From assembly GCF_000716715.1 (NCBI RefSeq), contig NZ_JNYJ01000013.1, positions 124,001 through 188,000 of the forward strand: DNA of 64,000 nucleotides, written 5' to 3'. The notes under the pieces were generated by a model that made no database searches, had not been told where the DNA came from, and saw nothing but the letters and a program-made list of their open reading frames with translations. The DNA is from Dactylosporangium aurantiacum (GTDB lineage: Bacteria > Actinomycetota > Actinomycetes > Mycobacteriales > Micromonosporaceae). The translations under genes and the position numbers were made by a program. Shown here one piece after another: positions 55,441 through 64,000 of this stretch (position 1 is its first letter; every line of letters starts with the position of its first letter).

Positions 55441-55647
55441 TCATATACCTTTCACCCATATTTCATCGGATTGACCAGTCTCGGACGGGCCGTCCGTCGG
55501 GGTGAACGTGACCGCTTCGGTGCCACCCTCGACCGTCCCGACGGCGACCGGGAAGCCTTCGATACGCCTTGGCCGGACGCTCGCGCCGCGGCCGGTGGAC
55601 CGGTGTGCCGCCGCACGTCGCGTGTGCCGCTCCGCCGCGCGGGTCAT
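55441..55647 (-). CDS. Doubtful small ORF between murJ and the pseudokinase gene
   Basis: A 68-codon frame whose ATG overlaps the murJ stop (ATGA). The first half is Arg/Ala-rich low-complexity; the rest has no match known to me. The overlap may be chance, and the gap may simply be leader sequence. Confidence 0.25.
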   Translation of the reverse strand: MTRAAERHTRRAAAHRSTGRGASVRPRRIEGFPVAVGTVEGGTEAVTFTPTDGPSETGQSDEIWVKGI

Positions 55648-57506
55648 CGACCGAGCTTGCCCTTGATCAGGCCGGCGAACTGCCGGACCTCCGGCACCCG
55701 CAGCGCCATCGCCACGACCGCGTAGGTCACCAACAGGGCCGTGCCGCCTGTGACGAGTTGCACCACGCCCAGGATCTTGCCGGGGTCGAGCACCTTCCCG
55801 ACCAACCAGGACACGGCGAACGCCACGATCCCGCCGGCCACCGCCGCCCCCGCCAGCCGCGTCAGGGTGTCGGCGACCTTGGCCATGCCCAGCCGGCCCA
55901 GGCGCGCCCGCAGCAGCCAGTAGCCCATCAGCAGCGCCGCCACGAACGACAGCGCGGTGCCGACCATCAGCGACGCCGTGACGGCCGCGATCGGCAGGAT
56001 GAAGTAGAAGGCCACGTCCAGCGCCAGCCGGACCGCGACGCCGCCGATGTTGACCAGTGCGGGCGTGCGGGTGTCGCGCAGCGCGTAGAACACGCTGGTC
56101 TGCATCTGGCTCAGCGCGAAGGGCAGCAGGCCCAGCCCCGCGGCGCTGACCACCCAGCCGGTCGCCAGGGCCGTGTCGTAGTCATACTGCCCCCAGTCGA
56201 ACAGCGTGACCGCGAGCGGCTGGCCCAGCACCACATAGACCGCGGCGGCCGGGATCAGGATCACCGAGGCGAGCCGGGTGCCCTGCGACAGCTGGTCGGT
56301 CACGTCGCCGAAGCGGCCGTCCGCGGCCGCGGAGGAGATCCGCGGCATCAGGGCGGTGATCACGGAGACGGCCACGATGCCGTGGGCCATCATGAAGATC
56401 AGGAAGGCGTTGTTGAAGACGGCCGGGCCGTCGCCGCCGCGCAGCGCGTTGTTCTTCGCCAGCACCATCACGACCGTGATGCCGATCTGGTTGACCGCGA
56501 CGTACAGCAGCATCCAGGAGCCGAGCTTGCCCAGCTCGCGCAGGTTGAGCTTGCGGAAGTCGAAGCGCCACTTCCAGCGGAACCCGGACTTGCGCAGCGC
56601 CGGCCACAGCCCCAGGGACTGCACGACGATGCCGAGCGTGGTGCCGATGCCCAGCACGAGGACCTGCGCCAGCGTGATCGTGTCGGGCTTCGGCAGGGCG
56701 GGCCCCGGCACCAGGACGAAGACGCCGGCCGTGGCGATGATCACGACATTGTTGAGGATCGGTGTCCACATCGGCGCGGCGAAGTGGCCCCGAACGTTGA
56801 GGATCGCGGCGAAGATGCCGGCCAGCCCGTAGAAGAAGATCTCCGGCAGCAGCAGGTACGCCAGCAGCGTGATCAGGTCGCGGTCGGTCTCGGTGACCCG
56901 GTCGTTGCCGAGCGTGTAGACCGCCGTGAGCAGCGGAGCGGCGAGGACCACCACCAGCGTGGCCGCGCCGATCGCGACCACCGCCAGGGTCAGCAGGCGC
57001 TGCGCATAGGCCTCGCCACGGTCGGGCTCCTCCTTGCGGGCCCGCACCAGCGTCGGGATCAGCACGCTGGCGAGCACGCCGCCGAGCAGCAGCTCATAGA
57101 TCTGGTTGGGCAGGTTGTTGGCGAGCGTGTAGTCGTCGCCGACGGCGAACCCGCCGATCGCGGCCGCGATCGCGGCCGCGCGCAGGAAGCCGGTCGCCCG
57201 GCTCACCAGGCTCAGGATCGCCATGGTGCTGCTGTTGCGCACGACTGTGCCGGTGCTCTCGTCGTCGCCCGGCCCGGGCGGCGGCGCGGTCTCCTCGACG
57301 ACCGGTGCGTCGTTGACGACCTCGGGCCTGGCGGTCACGAACGGCAGGGGGACCGTCGGCGCGTTGGCGGGGTCGCCCAGGCGCGGGTCGAGCGGCTGGG
57401 TCGGCAGCTCACCGTGCGGATCCGGCGCCCTGTGCGCGCCCTCACCGACCGGACGCAGCACAGCCGTCGGCTCGTTGCTCCAGCGCCCGTCGTCTGCCGG
57501 GTCCAT
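55644..57506 (-). CDS. murJ: Lipid II flippase MurJ
   Basis: A 620-residue MOP-superfamily flippase with about 14 membrane helices, after a disordered 85-residue cytosolic N-terminus. It starts its core with SSTMAILSLVSRATGFLRAA and keeps NNLPNQIYELLLGGVLASVL and LAKNNALRGGDGPAVFNNAF. It moves lipid II across the membrane for peptidoglycan synthesis. Start taken as ATG at 57506; an upstream in-frame GTG (57513) could also serve. It is the first gene of the murJ-pseudokinase-sigM-anti-sigma line and is divergent from cca. Confidence 0.92.
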   Translation of the reverse strand: MDPADDGRWSNEPTAVLRPVGEGAHRAPDPHGELPTQPLDPRLGDPANAPTVPLPFVTARPEVVNDAPVVEETAPPPGPGDDESTGTVVRNSSTMAILSLVSRATGFLRAAAIAAAIGGFAVGDDYTLANNLPNQIYELLLGGVLASVLIPTLVRARKEEPDRGEAYAQRLLTLAVVAIGAATLVVVLAAPLLTAVYTLGNDRVTETDRDLITLLAYLLLPEIFFYGLAGIFAAILNVRGHFAAPMWTPILNNVVIIATAGVFVLVPGPALPKPDTITLAQVLVLGIGTTLGIVVQSLGLWPALRKSGFRWKWRFDFRKLNLRELGKLGSWMLLYVAVNQIGITVVMVLAKNNALRGGDGPAVFNNAFLIFMMAHGIVAVSVITALMPRISSAAADGRFGDVTDQLSQGTRLASVILIPAAAVYVVLGQPLAVTLFDWGQYDYDTALATGWVVSAAGLGLLPFALSQMQTSVFYALRDTRTPALVNIGGVAVRLALDVAFYFILPIAAVTASLMVGTALSFVAALLMGYWLLRARLGRLGMAKVADTLTRLAGAAVAGGIVAFAVSWLVGKVLDPGKILGVVQLVTGGTALLVTYAVVAMALRVPEVRQFAGLIKGKLGR

Positions 57507-57687
57507 CCGCCACACCCCAACTCGGCCGTGCTTCCGCTCGCAGCACAGACCATAGTGGCACCCCCCGACATTTCCTTCGTCCCACCGTTGAGCCGACAAA
57601 TCGCGCGACCTGGCACCGACACGACAACTACCCTCGGTGTCCGCTCCTTGCTCACCGCTCATGCCGTCGCGATAGGCTCACCGACCG

Positions 57688-59130
57688 ATGTCCGAAACCA
57701 CACGCGCCCTCACCGACGCCCAGCGCCGTGCCGTGCACGAGCTGATGCGCGTCTCTCCCGTCGCCGACGAGCTCGGCCGCCGGTTCGCAGCGGCCGGGCA
57801 CGAGCTGCACCTCGTCGGCGGCTCGGTGCGCGACGCGCTGCTCGGGCGTCTCGGCGACGACCTGGACTTCACCACGGACGCGCGGCCGGAGCAGACGCTG
57901 CGCATCATCGACGGCTGGGCCGAGGCGGTGTGGACGACCGGCCAGGAGTTCGGCACGATCGGGCTCGCCCGCCGCGGGCTGCGCATCGAGGTCACCACGT
58001 TCCGCGCCGACGCGTACGACCGGGTGAGCCGTAACCCGATCGTGCAGTACGGCGACAGCCTGGTCGACGATCTGCGCCGGCGCGACTTCGCGGTCAACGC
58101 CATGGCGGTGTCGGTGCCCGGGCACGAGTTCACCGACCCGTACGGTGGCCTCACCGACCTCGCCGAGCGCGTCCTGCGCACGCCGGGCGCGCCCGAGGAC
58201 TCCTTCGCCGACGATCCGCTGCGCATGCTGCGGGCCGCCCGGTTCGCCGCGCAGCTCCGGTTCAGTGTCGCGCCGGAGGTGCGGGCCGCGATGGTCGCCA
58301 TGGCCGGTGACCTCTCCCGGATCACCGCCGAGCGGATCCGCGACGAGTTCGTCAAGCTCATGTGCGGCGCCGACCCGATCACGGGACTGCGGCTGCTGGT
58401 CGACACCGGGCTGGCGGAGACGTTCCTGCCCGAGCTGACCGGCCTCAAGCTGGAGATCGACGAGCACGCCCAGCACAAGGACGTCTACGAGCACACCCTG
58501 ATCGTGGTCCGCAACGCGATGGGCCACGAGACCGACGGGCCGGACTTCACGCTGCGCATGGCCGCGCTGATGCACGACGTCGGCAAGCCGGCCACCAAGG
58601 CGGTCGGCCCCGACGGCGGGGTGAGCTTCCACCACCACGAGGTCGTCGGCGCCCGGCTGACCAAGCAGCGGATGAAGGCGCTCAAGTTCCCCAAGGACGT
58701 GATCTCCGACGTCTCCGAGCTGGTCATGCTGCACCTGCGCTTCTACGGGTACGGCCGGGGCGAGTGGACCGACTCGGCGGTGCGCCGGTACGTGACGGAC
58801 GCCGGGCCGCTGCTGCCGCGCCTGCACAGCCTGACCCGCTCCGACGTGACGACCCGCAACCGGCGCAAGGCGGCGCAGCTCGCGGCCGACTACGACGCGC
58901 TGGAGGCCCGGATCGCGCGCATCGCCGCCGAGGAGGACCTGGCCCGCGTCCGGCCCGACCTCGACGGCAACGCGATCATGGAACTGCTCGGAGTGCCGCC
59001 CGGTCCGGTCGTGGGCCGGGCCTGGCGGCACCTCAAGGAGCTGCGGCTGGAGCGCGGCCCGCTCGACCGGGACGAGGCCGAGGCGGAGCTGCTGCGCTGG
59101 GCTGCCGCCGAGGGCCTCACGAAACCCTGA
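57688..59130 (+). CDS. cca: CCA-adding tRNA nucleotidyltransferase
   Basis: A 480-residue enzyme that adds or repairs tRNA CCA ends. LVGGSVRDALLGRLGDDLDF at 42-61 holds the catalytic DxD and GGSVRD; RRRDFAVNAMAV and a C-terminal HD domain (AALMHDVGKPATK near 300) follow. Matches mycobacterial PcnA at the same locus. TAGGCT (57673-57678) lies nine bases before the ATG. Its 3' end overlaps the convergent cyclophilin gene by 14 bp. The tRNAs in the window lack encoded CCA, so this enzyme is needed. Confidence 0.94.
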   Translation: MSETTRALTDAQRRAVHELMRVSPVADELGRRFAAAGHELHLVGGSVRDALLGRLGDDLDFTTDARPEQTLRIIDGWAEAVWTTGQEFGTIGLARRGLRIEVTTFRADAYDRVSRNPIVQYGDSLVDDLRRRDFAVNAMAVSVPGHEFTDPYGGLTDLAERVLRTPGAPEDSFADDPLRMLRAARFAAQLRFSVAPEVRAAMVAMAGDLSRITAERIRDEFVKLMCGADPITGLRLLVDTGLAETFLPELTGLKLEIDEHAQHKDVYEHTLIVVRNAMGHETDGPDFTLRMAALMHDVGKPATKAVGPDGGVSFHHHEVVGARLTKQRMKALKFPKDVISDVSELVMLHLRFYGYGRGEWTDSAVRRYVTDAGPLLPRLHSLTRSDVTTRNRRKAAQLAADYDALEARIARIAAEEDLARVRPDLDGNAIMELLGVPPGPVVGRAWRHLKELRLERGPLDRDEAEAELLRWAAAEGLTKP

Positions 59131-60535
59131 TCTCCGTGATCTGCACGGCCAGCTTCGGCGGACCGTCGGCACCCCCCGTGGTGGTGCCGGCGGCGGCGAT
59201 CCGGTCCAGCAGGTCCAGGCCGCTGGTCACCTGCCCGAAGACGGAGTAGTCCGGCGGGATGTCGCTGTCCTTGTAGACGATGAAGAACTGCGAGCCGTTG
59301 GTACCCGGGCCGGCGTTGGCCATGGCGAGCGTGCCCCGCGGGTACGGCGGCAGCGTCGTCGGCAGGTTCTCCTCGCCGAACTGGTAGCCGGGCGTCCCGG
59401 TCCCGGTGCCGCCCGGGTCGCCGCACTGCAGCACCCACAGGCCCTCGGTGGTGAGCCGGTGGCAGGGCGTGTCGCTGTAGAAGTCGTCCCGCGCCAGGTG
59501 CACGAACGAGTTGACCGTGCAGGGCGCGCGGTCCGCGTACAGCTGGACGCCGATCGCGCCGAGGTTCGTCTCCAGCGTGGCGGTGGGCTTGCCGGTCAGC
59601 GTCGAGCGGGGTGCGGGCGTCGCCACCAGACGGGTCTCGCCGCCGCCGCGGTCCGCCGGCGTGTACCTGCACGGCACGCCCGTCCCGGCCGGCGGCATCG
59701 CACCGGTCGGACCGGCCGCGGGGCCGCGACTGGTGCCGGCGCCGCCGCTCGGCGAGGCCTGCGACGTGGTCTCGGCGGTCGACGCCGCCACGGACACCAC
59801 CGGCCCGGCGGCGGTGTCGACCGGGTCGTTGTCGGCCCGCAGGTAGAGCAGGACGGTGCCGGCGCCGCTGAGGATGAGCAGCGCGGCGATCCCGCCGGCG
59901 ACGGGCAGCAGCCACCGCCGCCGGCGCTGGACCGGCACCGGGCCGGGCGGAGCGGCCGACCCTGGCGGACCGGCTGATCCGGGCGGAGCCGCCGGACCGG
60001 GCGGGACCGCGGGGCCGCCCGGGGCGGGGCCGTCGCCGATCGGTCCGGCCGCGGCCGGCTGCTCCCCCGGCGGATGGATGTCCGGCACGTCGGCCGCCGG
60101 CACGGCCGGCCGCAGCCAGGCGGGCAGGGTCGGGTCGGGCGCCGACGGCGGCAGCGGCTCCGCCAGCTCCGGCGGCTTCGGCGCACCGGGGCGCGGCGGC
60201 TCGTAGTCCGGCACGTCGCTGTAGGACGCCTGCGCCTCACCGTACGAGGGATGCGCCTCGCCGTAGCCGGCGAAACCTTCGTCGGAAGAGCCGGCGGAAG
60301 CGTCGCCGAAGGCGGACTGGTCAAAGGACCCGGGCTGGTCATAGCCGGGCGATGCCAGCCCGTAGCCGGCGTCGCGGTAGTCGTCATAGGCGTCCGGGTC
60401 CGAGGCGGGCGGCTCGTACGCCCGGGACGGCAGCGAAGGCCGCGCCGGCGGCCCCGATTCCAGCTCGAACCGGGCTCGGCCGCTGGAATCGGGCTCCGGG
60501 GACGAAGCAGGCAAAGGCGGTGGAGGAGATGACAT
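59117..60535 (-). CDS. Membrane-anchored cyclophilin-type peptidyl-prolyl isomerase
   Basis: A 472-residue protein: a Pro/Gly/Asp-rich cytosolic domain (about 1-205), one membrane helix (WLLPVAGGIAALLILSGAGT), a Thr/Ala spacer, and an extracellular cyclophilin domain (about 315-472) with FVHLARDDFYSDTPCHRLTT, GTLAMANAGPGTNGSQFFI and YSVFGQVTSGLDLLDRI. The typical catalytic Arg of RxxxFM is replaced by the CHRLT segment common in actinobacterial secreted forms. Likely a chaperone for exported proteins. Confidence 0.86.
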   Translation of the reverse strand: MSSPPPPLPASSPEPDSSGRARFELESGPPARPSLPSRAYEPPASDPDAYDDYRDAGYGLASPGYDQPGSFDQSAFGDASAGSSDEGFAGYGEAHPSYGEAQASYSDVPDYEPPRPGAPKPPELAEPLPPSAPDPTLPAWLRPAVPAADVPDIHPPGEQPAAAGPIGDGPAPGGPAVPPGPAAPPGSAGPPGSAAPPGPVPVQRRRRWLLPVAGGIAALLILSGAGTVLLYLRADNDPVDTAAGPVVSVAASTAETTSQASPSGGAGTSRGPAAGPTGAMPPAGTGVPCRYTPADRGGGETRLVATPAPRSTLTGKPTATLETNLGAIGVQLYADRAPCTVNSFVHLARDDFYSDTPCHRLTTEGLWVLQCGDPGGTGTGTPGYQFGEENLPTTLPPYPRGTLAMANAGPGTNGSQFFIVYKDSDIPPDYSVFGQVTSGLDLLDRIAAAGTTTGGADGPPKLAVQITEIRVS

Positions 60536-60561
60536 TACGTGATCATACGATTACATTCAGC

Positions 60562-61701
60562 TCAAAGTGGTAGTGCTGCCGCCAATGCCTTCGCCCGTTC
60601 CGCCCACGAGTGCTGCTCCGCGAACGCCTGCCGGGCCGCCGTCAATGCCGGGTCGTGCGCCTCGGCGGCCGCCTCGCGGACCGCGGCCACCATCGCCTTC
60701 GGCGTGCCGGCGATCCGCACGAGCGGGGAGTCGAGCCAGTGCACCGCCGGCAGATCGGTGCTCACCGGCGGCTTGCCGGCGGCCAGGTACTCCAGCGTCT
60801 TGAGCGGGAACGACGCGCGGTTGAACGGCGTGTCGCGGTACGGCGTGACCCCCATGTCGATGTGCCGCAGGAACGTCGGCAGGGACTCGAACGGCTGGCG
60901 GCCGACCCACACCACGTTGGGCCGCTCGGTCAGCGCCGGGAACCGGACCGGCTCCCAGCGGGCGTCGTGCGGCCCGACCAGCAGCAGCGACACGCCGTCG
61001 TCGGCCAGTGCGGCGAGCAGCTCGAAGTCGGTGCGGTCGGAGAACTGGCCGATCACACCCGCCACCGGGCCGGCCAGCGGCTTGGGCAGCTCCGCCGGCT
61101 CGCCCGGGGTCCGGTACGCCGCCGTCTGCACCCCGTTGGGGATCAGCACGACCCGTTTGGCGCCGAGACCCGTCCAGCGCTCCGCCAGTACCGTCGAAAC
61201 CGCCACCACCAGGTCGGCGTTGTCGAGCTGGCGGCGTTCGTCCTCGGCGACCCGCGCCGCGTCCTGCCCCATGAGTTCCGCGCCGGCGACATAGTCGTCG
61301 GTGCCGTAGAGCACCTTGGTCACTCCGGGTCCCCAGCTGCGCAGCACGTCGACGAGGTTGCAGGCCATCACGGCGACCGGCCGCCGGTCGAGCTTGCGCA
61401 GCGCCCAGCGGGACTGCGAGCGGATGAGCGCCGCGGTGCTGACCTTGATGTACGGGCGGGTGTGCAGCGGCAGCACGCGCGGCGTCAGCCGCGTCACACC
61501 GTCGGACACCTGACGGATCTGCGGGGCAACCCCCAGGCGGGAAGCGCCGTAGCGGTAGCGGTCCGGGGTTGCCGCGGAGATCGGCGGATCGACCCAGAGA
61601 ATGTCAGCATGAGGGGTGAGTGCGGTGGCGAGCAGCCGGTCAGAGCCGGTCACCCCGTCCCACGACGTTCCAGCGAAGACGACAACCAGCGGCTGAGACA
61701 C
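60562..61701 (-). CDS. GT-B fold glycosyltransferase
   Basis: A 379-residue cytosolic enzyme. VVVFAGTSWDGVTGSDRLLA opens the N-terminal half; VVLIPNGVQTAAYRTPGEP, GQFSDRTDFELLAALADDGV, and FPLKTLEYLAAGKPPVSTDL (the donor-binding E-x7-E region) fill the C-terminal half, as in GT4. The GTG at 61701 has AGGAGA ten bases ahead; the ATG three codons before it directly abuts that site. Substrate unknown; it may modify a cell-wall polysaccharide. Confidence 0.82.
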   Translation of the reverse strand: MSQPLVVVFAGTSWDGVTGSDRLLATALTPHADILWVDPPISAATPDRYRYGASRLGVAPQIRQVSDGVTRLTPRVLPLHTRPYIKVSTAALIRSQSRWALRKLDRRPVAVMACNLVDVLRSWGPGVTKVLYGTDDYVAGAELMGQDAARVAEDERRQLDNADLVVAVSTVLAERWTGLGAKRVVLIPNGVQTAAYRTPGEPAELPKPLAGPVAGVIGQFSDRTDFELLAALADDGVSLLLVGPHDARWEPVRFPALTERPNVVWVGRQPFESLPTFLRHIDMGVTPYRDTPFNRASFPLKTLEYLAAGKPPVSTDLPAVHWLDSPLVRIAGTPKAMVAAVREAAAEAHDPALTAARQAFAEQHSWAERAKALAAALPL

Positions 61702-61887
61702 GGCCCACATTCTCCTGGAGGACGAGGAGCCGGTTCAACGCTGTCGGAACTCTGACCACCAACGCGTCGTGCATGTGGCGATTCGGTCGGTTCTGCACGT
61801 AGACGAGGTCAGCTACCGTCGCTACACGATCCCCCTTCGGCCGCATTGAGCATGTGGGCTGGCCACCCCTGAACCCTGGAGGCAGAC

Positions 61888-62829
61888 ATGCAGCCGTGTC
61901 CCAACTGCGGCGGCATGGGCATTGATACGAACGGCTACTGCACGCAGTGCCGCACCTATCGAGGCGTCCCGCAGGCGCCGCAACCGCCGGTGAGCGGGAC
62001 GCCCTACAGCGGCGACCCGTACAGCGGCGCGCCCTATGCCGGCTACCAAAGCAGTGGACCCTCGTTCCCCGACCAGCAGGTGAGTGGCTCCGGCTACCCC
62101 GGCGGCGGCTACCCGGGTCAGGCCAGCGGTCCGGCCTACCCTGGCCAGGTCAGCGGCCCGCCGGCGTTCCCGCCGGCCACCTACGGCGGGCAGTACGGCT
62201 CGTCGCCGACGCCTCCGCGCCGCAACAAGTTCATGATGCCGCTGATCGCGCTGTCCGGCGTGGTCGTGGTGCTCGTGATCGCGATCGTCGCCGTGGTCGC
62301 CCTGCGCAAGGACGACGACCCGAAGAACGTCGCCGACCCGGGCAAGAGCGCCAACGCGACCGCCAGCGGCAGCGCCGCGGCCGATTCCAAGATCGACAAG
62401 TGCCTCGTCGGCACCTGGCAGACCACGACCTACACCCAGACCGCCGCGGTGGACGGTGTCGAGGGTGGCCTGTCGCTCAGCCTGACGAAGAACGGCTCGA
62501 CGCTCAAGTTCACGTCGGACGGGAAGCTCACCGAGACGTTCGTGGACACGGTGTTCAACGCGAGCCCGATGATCGCGGGTCAGAAGGTGCCGCTCACGGT
62601 CACCGTCAACGCGACCATGAACGCGGACGTCCAGACCACCAGTGGCAGCATCATCTACTCCAACATCAAGACGAGCGGCAACATGGTGACGACCGTGCCG
62701 TCGCTGGGCAAGAGCGAGACCGACACCTACGACGCGGACGACAGCCCGGCCAAGTACACGTGCAGCGGTGACAACCTGAGCTTCAGCAACCCCCAGCTCC
62801 AGGCCACCGCGAAGCGCACGGCGTCCTAG
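61888..62829 (+). CDS. Zinc-ribbon membrane protein with extracellular domain
   Basis: A 313-residue protein. Residues 1-22 form a zinc ribbon (CPNCGGMGIDTNGYCTQC). A Gly/Tyr/Pro-rich repeat segment (PYSGDPYSGAPYAGY and so on, about 35-105) follows, then one membrane helix (FMMPLIALSGVVVVLVIAIV) and an extracellular beta-rich domain (about 165-313). The layout with a cytosolic ribbon is like other actinobacterial sensor-like proteins. Function unknown. Its stop lies four bases into the convergent MFS gene end. Confidence 0.7.
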   Translation: MQPCPNCGGMGIDTNGYCTQCRTYRGVPQAPQPPVSGTPYSGDPYSGAPYAGYQSSGPSFPDQQVSGSGYPGGGYPGQASGPAYPGQVSGPPAFPPATYGGQYGSSPTPPRRNKFMMPLIALSGVVVVLVIAIVAVVALRKDDDPKNVADPGKSANATASGSAAADSKIDKCLVGTWQTTTYTQTAAVDGVEGGLSLSLTKNGSTLKFTSDGKLTETFVDTVFNASPMIAGQKVPLTVTVNATMNADVQTTSGSIIYSNIKTSGNMVTTVPSLGKSETDTYDADDSPAKYTCSGDNLSFSNPQLQATAKRTAS

Positions 62830-64000
62830 CGGCTGACCAGCACCTCCGAGGTCCCGTCGGGTTGCGCGATGTCGTCGCCCACCCGGCGGGCCCACCGGCC
62901 GCCCAGCAGCCCGTAGGCGGCGGCGGCCAGCACGTAGCCCACCGCGACCAGGCTCAGCACGAGTGCCGAGCGGCCGTTGTACGGCAGGGTGAGCGCGCCG
63001 ATGTACATGCCGGCGACCAGCATGATGTTGAACGCGGTGTCGTTGATGCTGAAGACCCGCCCCCGGAACTCGTCCGCGCACTCGTGCTGCAGTGACGTGT
63101 CCGCGACGATCTTGATCGCCTGAGCCGCCAGGCTGGTCACGAACACCGCCCCGAGCAGCAGCACCGGGTCGAAGGGCAGCCCGAAGCCGAGGATCGCCGC
63201 GCCCGTGGCCGCCAGCACCGCGGTCACCCAGCGCCAGCCGCCGATCCGGCGGGCCACCGGCGGCGTCACGAAGGACGCCAGCAGCATCCCGACGCCGCCG
63301 GCGACGAACGCCTTGGCGATGGTGCCGAAGGAGTCGCTGACCTCGTCACCGGTGTTGAACACGGTGCGGAACAGCAGCAGGCAGGCCAGCAGCACGACGC
63401 CGTAGAGCAGCCGGAACGCCGCCTGCACCAGGACCAGGTAGGCGGCGCCGCGCTTCGCCGCGAGGTGCCGGACCCCGGCGATCGTGCCGCGGTTGACGTC
63501 GCCGACCGCCTCCCGGATCGAGTGCTTGGCCTGCTGCGCGGCGTCCGGGCCGAGTTCGTCGGCGGTGAAGGAGGACCGGCCGATCAGGGCGGAGACCAGG
63601 TAGAAGCCGGCCGCCATGGCGGCGACCAGGGCATAGCCGTGGAACGAGGTCGCCAGCACCGTCTTGATCATCGCCGCGCCGGCGCCGATCCCGACGGAGA
63701 AGCTCAGTGAGCCGAGCGTCGCGGAGAACGAGTTGGCGGTCACCAGCATGTGGTCGTCGACCACGTGGGGGGTCGCGGCGGACAGCCCGGCCAGGAAGAA
63801 CCGGTTCAACCCCGTCACCACGAGCGCCAGCAGGAACGGCACCGGCGACTCGTGGCCCTGCCAGATGTACAGGGCGATCGGCAGCACCAGGACCGTGCGC
63901 AGCAGGTTGGCCCGGGAGATGATCGTGCGCCGCCGCCACCGGTCCAGGAACACCCCGACATATGGCCCGATCAGCGAATACGGCAGCAGCAGCACGGCGA
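62826..64000 (-). CDS. MFS transporter, N-terminus beyond the window
   Basis: At least 390 residues with about ten membrane helices; it opens here with YSLIGPYVGVFLDRWRRRTI, the loop between helices 2 and 3 of a major facilitator, and ends GRWARRVGDDIAQPDGTSEV. The gene continues past 64000. It resembles multidrug or small-molecule exporters, but the substrate is unknown. Confidence 0.82.
   Translation of the reverse strand, partial: AVLLLPYSLIGPYVGVFLDRWRRRTIISRANLLRTVLVLPIALYIWQGHESPVPFLLALVVTGLNRFFLAGLSAATPHVVDDHMLVTANSFSATLGSLSFSVGIGAGAAMIKTVLATSFHGYALVAAMAAGFYLVSALIGRSSFTADELGPDAAQQAKHSIREAVGDVNRGTIAGVRHLAAKRGAAYLVLVQAAFRLLYGVVLLACLLLFRTVFNTGDEVSDSFGTIAKAFVAGGVGMLLASFVTPPVARRIGGWRWVTAVLAATGAAILGFGLPFDPVLLLGAVFVTSLAAQAIKIVADTSLQHECADEFRGRVFSINDTAFNIMLVAGMYIGALTLPYNGRSALVLSLVAVGYVLAAAAYGLLGGRWARRVGDDIAQPDGTSEVLVSR

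Overview
The window is a high-GC actinobacterial chromosome segment that spans the replication origin. Gene content and order match the origin region of the class (gyrA-gyrB-dciA-recF-gnd-dnaN-oriC-dnaA-rpmH-rnpA-yidD-yidC-khpB-rsmG-parA-parB-cwlM-trxA-trxB-sigM-murJ-cca). The protein variants (separate murJ and pseudokinase genes, TerD-VWA protein, DUF4184 and arginase pair) suggest Micromonosporaceae. That family is an inference; no genus or species can be named from the sequence alone.

Positions 1-22450 are accessory or variable genes. They comprise a biotin carboxylase plus HMG-CoA lyase operon with a TetR regulator, an overlapping HSP90-family ATPase and TPR pair, a Tat-type lipoprotein, an ADP-ribosylglycohydrolase, a glycosyltransferase coupled to a GH130 enzyme, a rhodanese and SufE with two unrelated genes between them, a TerD-VWA protein, a cyclase-family hydrolase, a DUF4184-arginase pair, and an anchored solute-binding/VWA protein coupled to a YbaK-like protein. 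Positions 22478-24417 hold an adenylate-kinase-like protein lacking the P-loop lysine. Beside it is a decayed integrative element of about 1.2 kb, bounded by 30-bp direct repeats of the 3' end of tRNA-Ala.

Positions 24391-37599 (all minus except one orphan gene) carry tRNA-Ala, the tiny DLW-39 gene abutting tRNA-Ile, a DUF3566 membrane protein, gyrA, gyrB, dciA, recF, gnd, dnaN, oriC and dnaA. oriC (about 35038-35765) has six perfect DnaA boxes, many one-mismatch boxes and an A+T-rich tract on the dnaN side. To the right, rpmH-rnpA-yidD-yidC-khpB run on plus. They are followed by folD, two wrecked insertion sequences, rsmG and parAB.

Five perfect parS sites lie between 42117 and 47694, with a one-mismatch site at 17780. 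Additional DnaA-box groups lie beside dnaA, after parB (around a parS site), and upstream of the biotin carboxylase gene about 33 kb from oriC. The right end (49488-64000) carries cwlM, trxA-trxB with a SigR-type promoter, an anti-sigma/SigM pair, a pseudokinase, murJ, cca, a membrane cyclophilin, a glycosyltransferase, a zinc-ribbon membrane protein and a partial MFS transporter.

Together the core blocks provide replication initiation, origin segregation (ParA, ParB, parS), protein and RNA maturation (RnpA, YidD, YidC, KhpB, RsmG, Cca), cell-wall control (MurJ, pseudokinase, CwlM) and redox defence (Trx).
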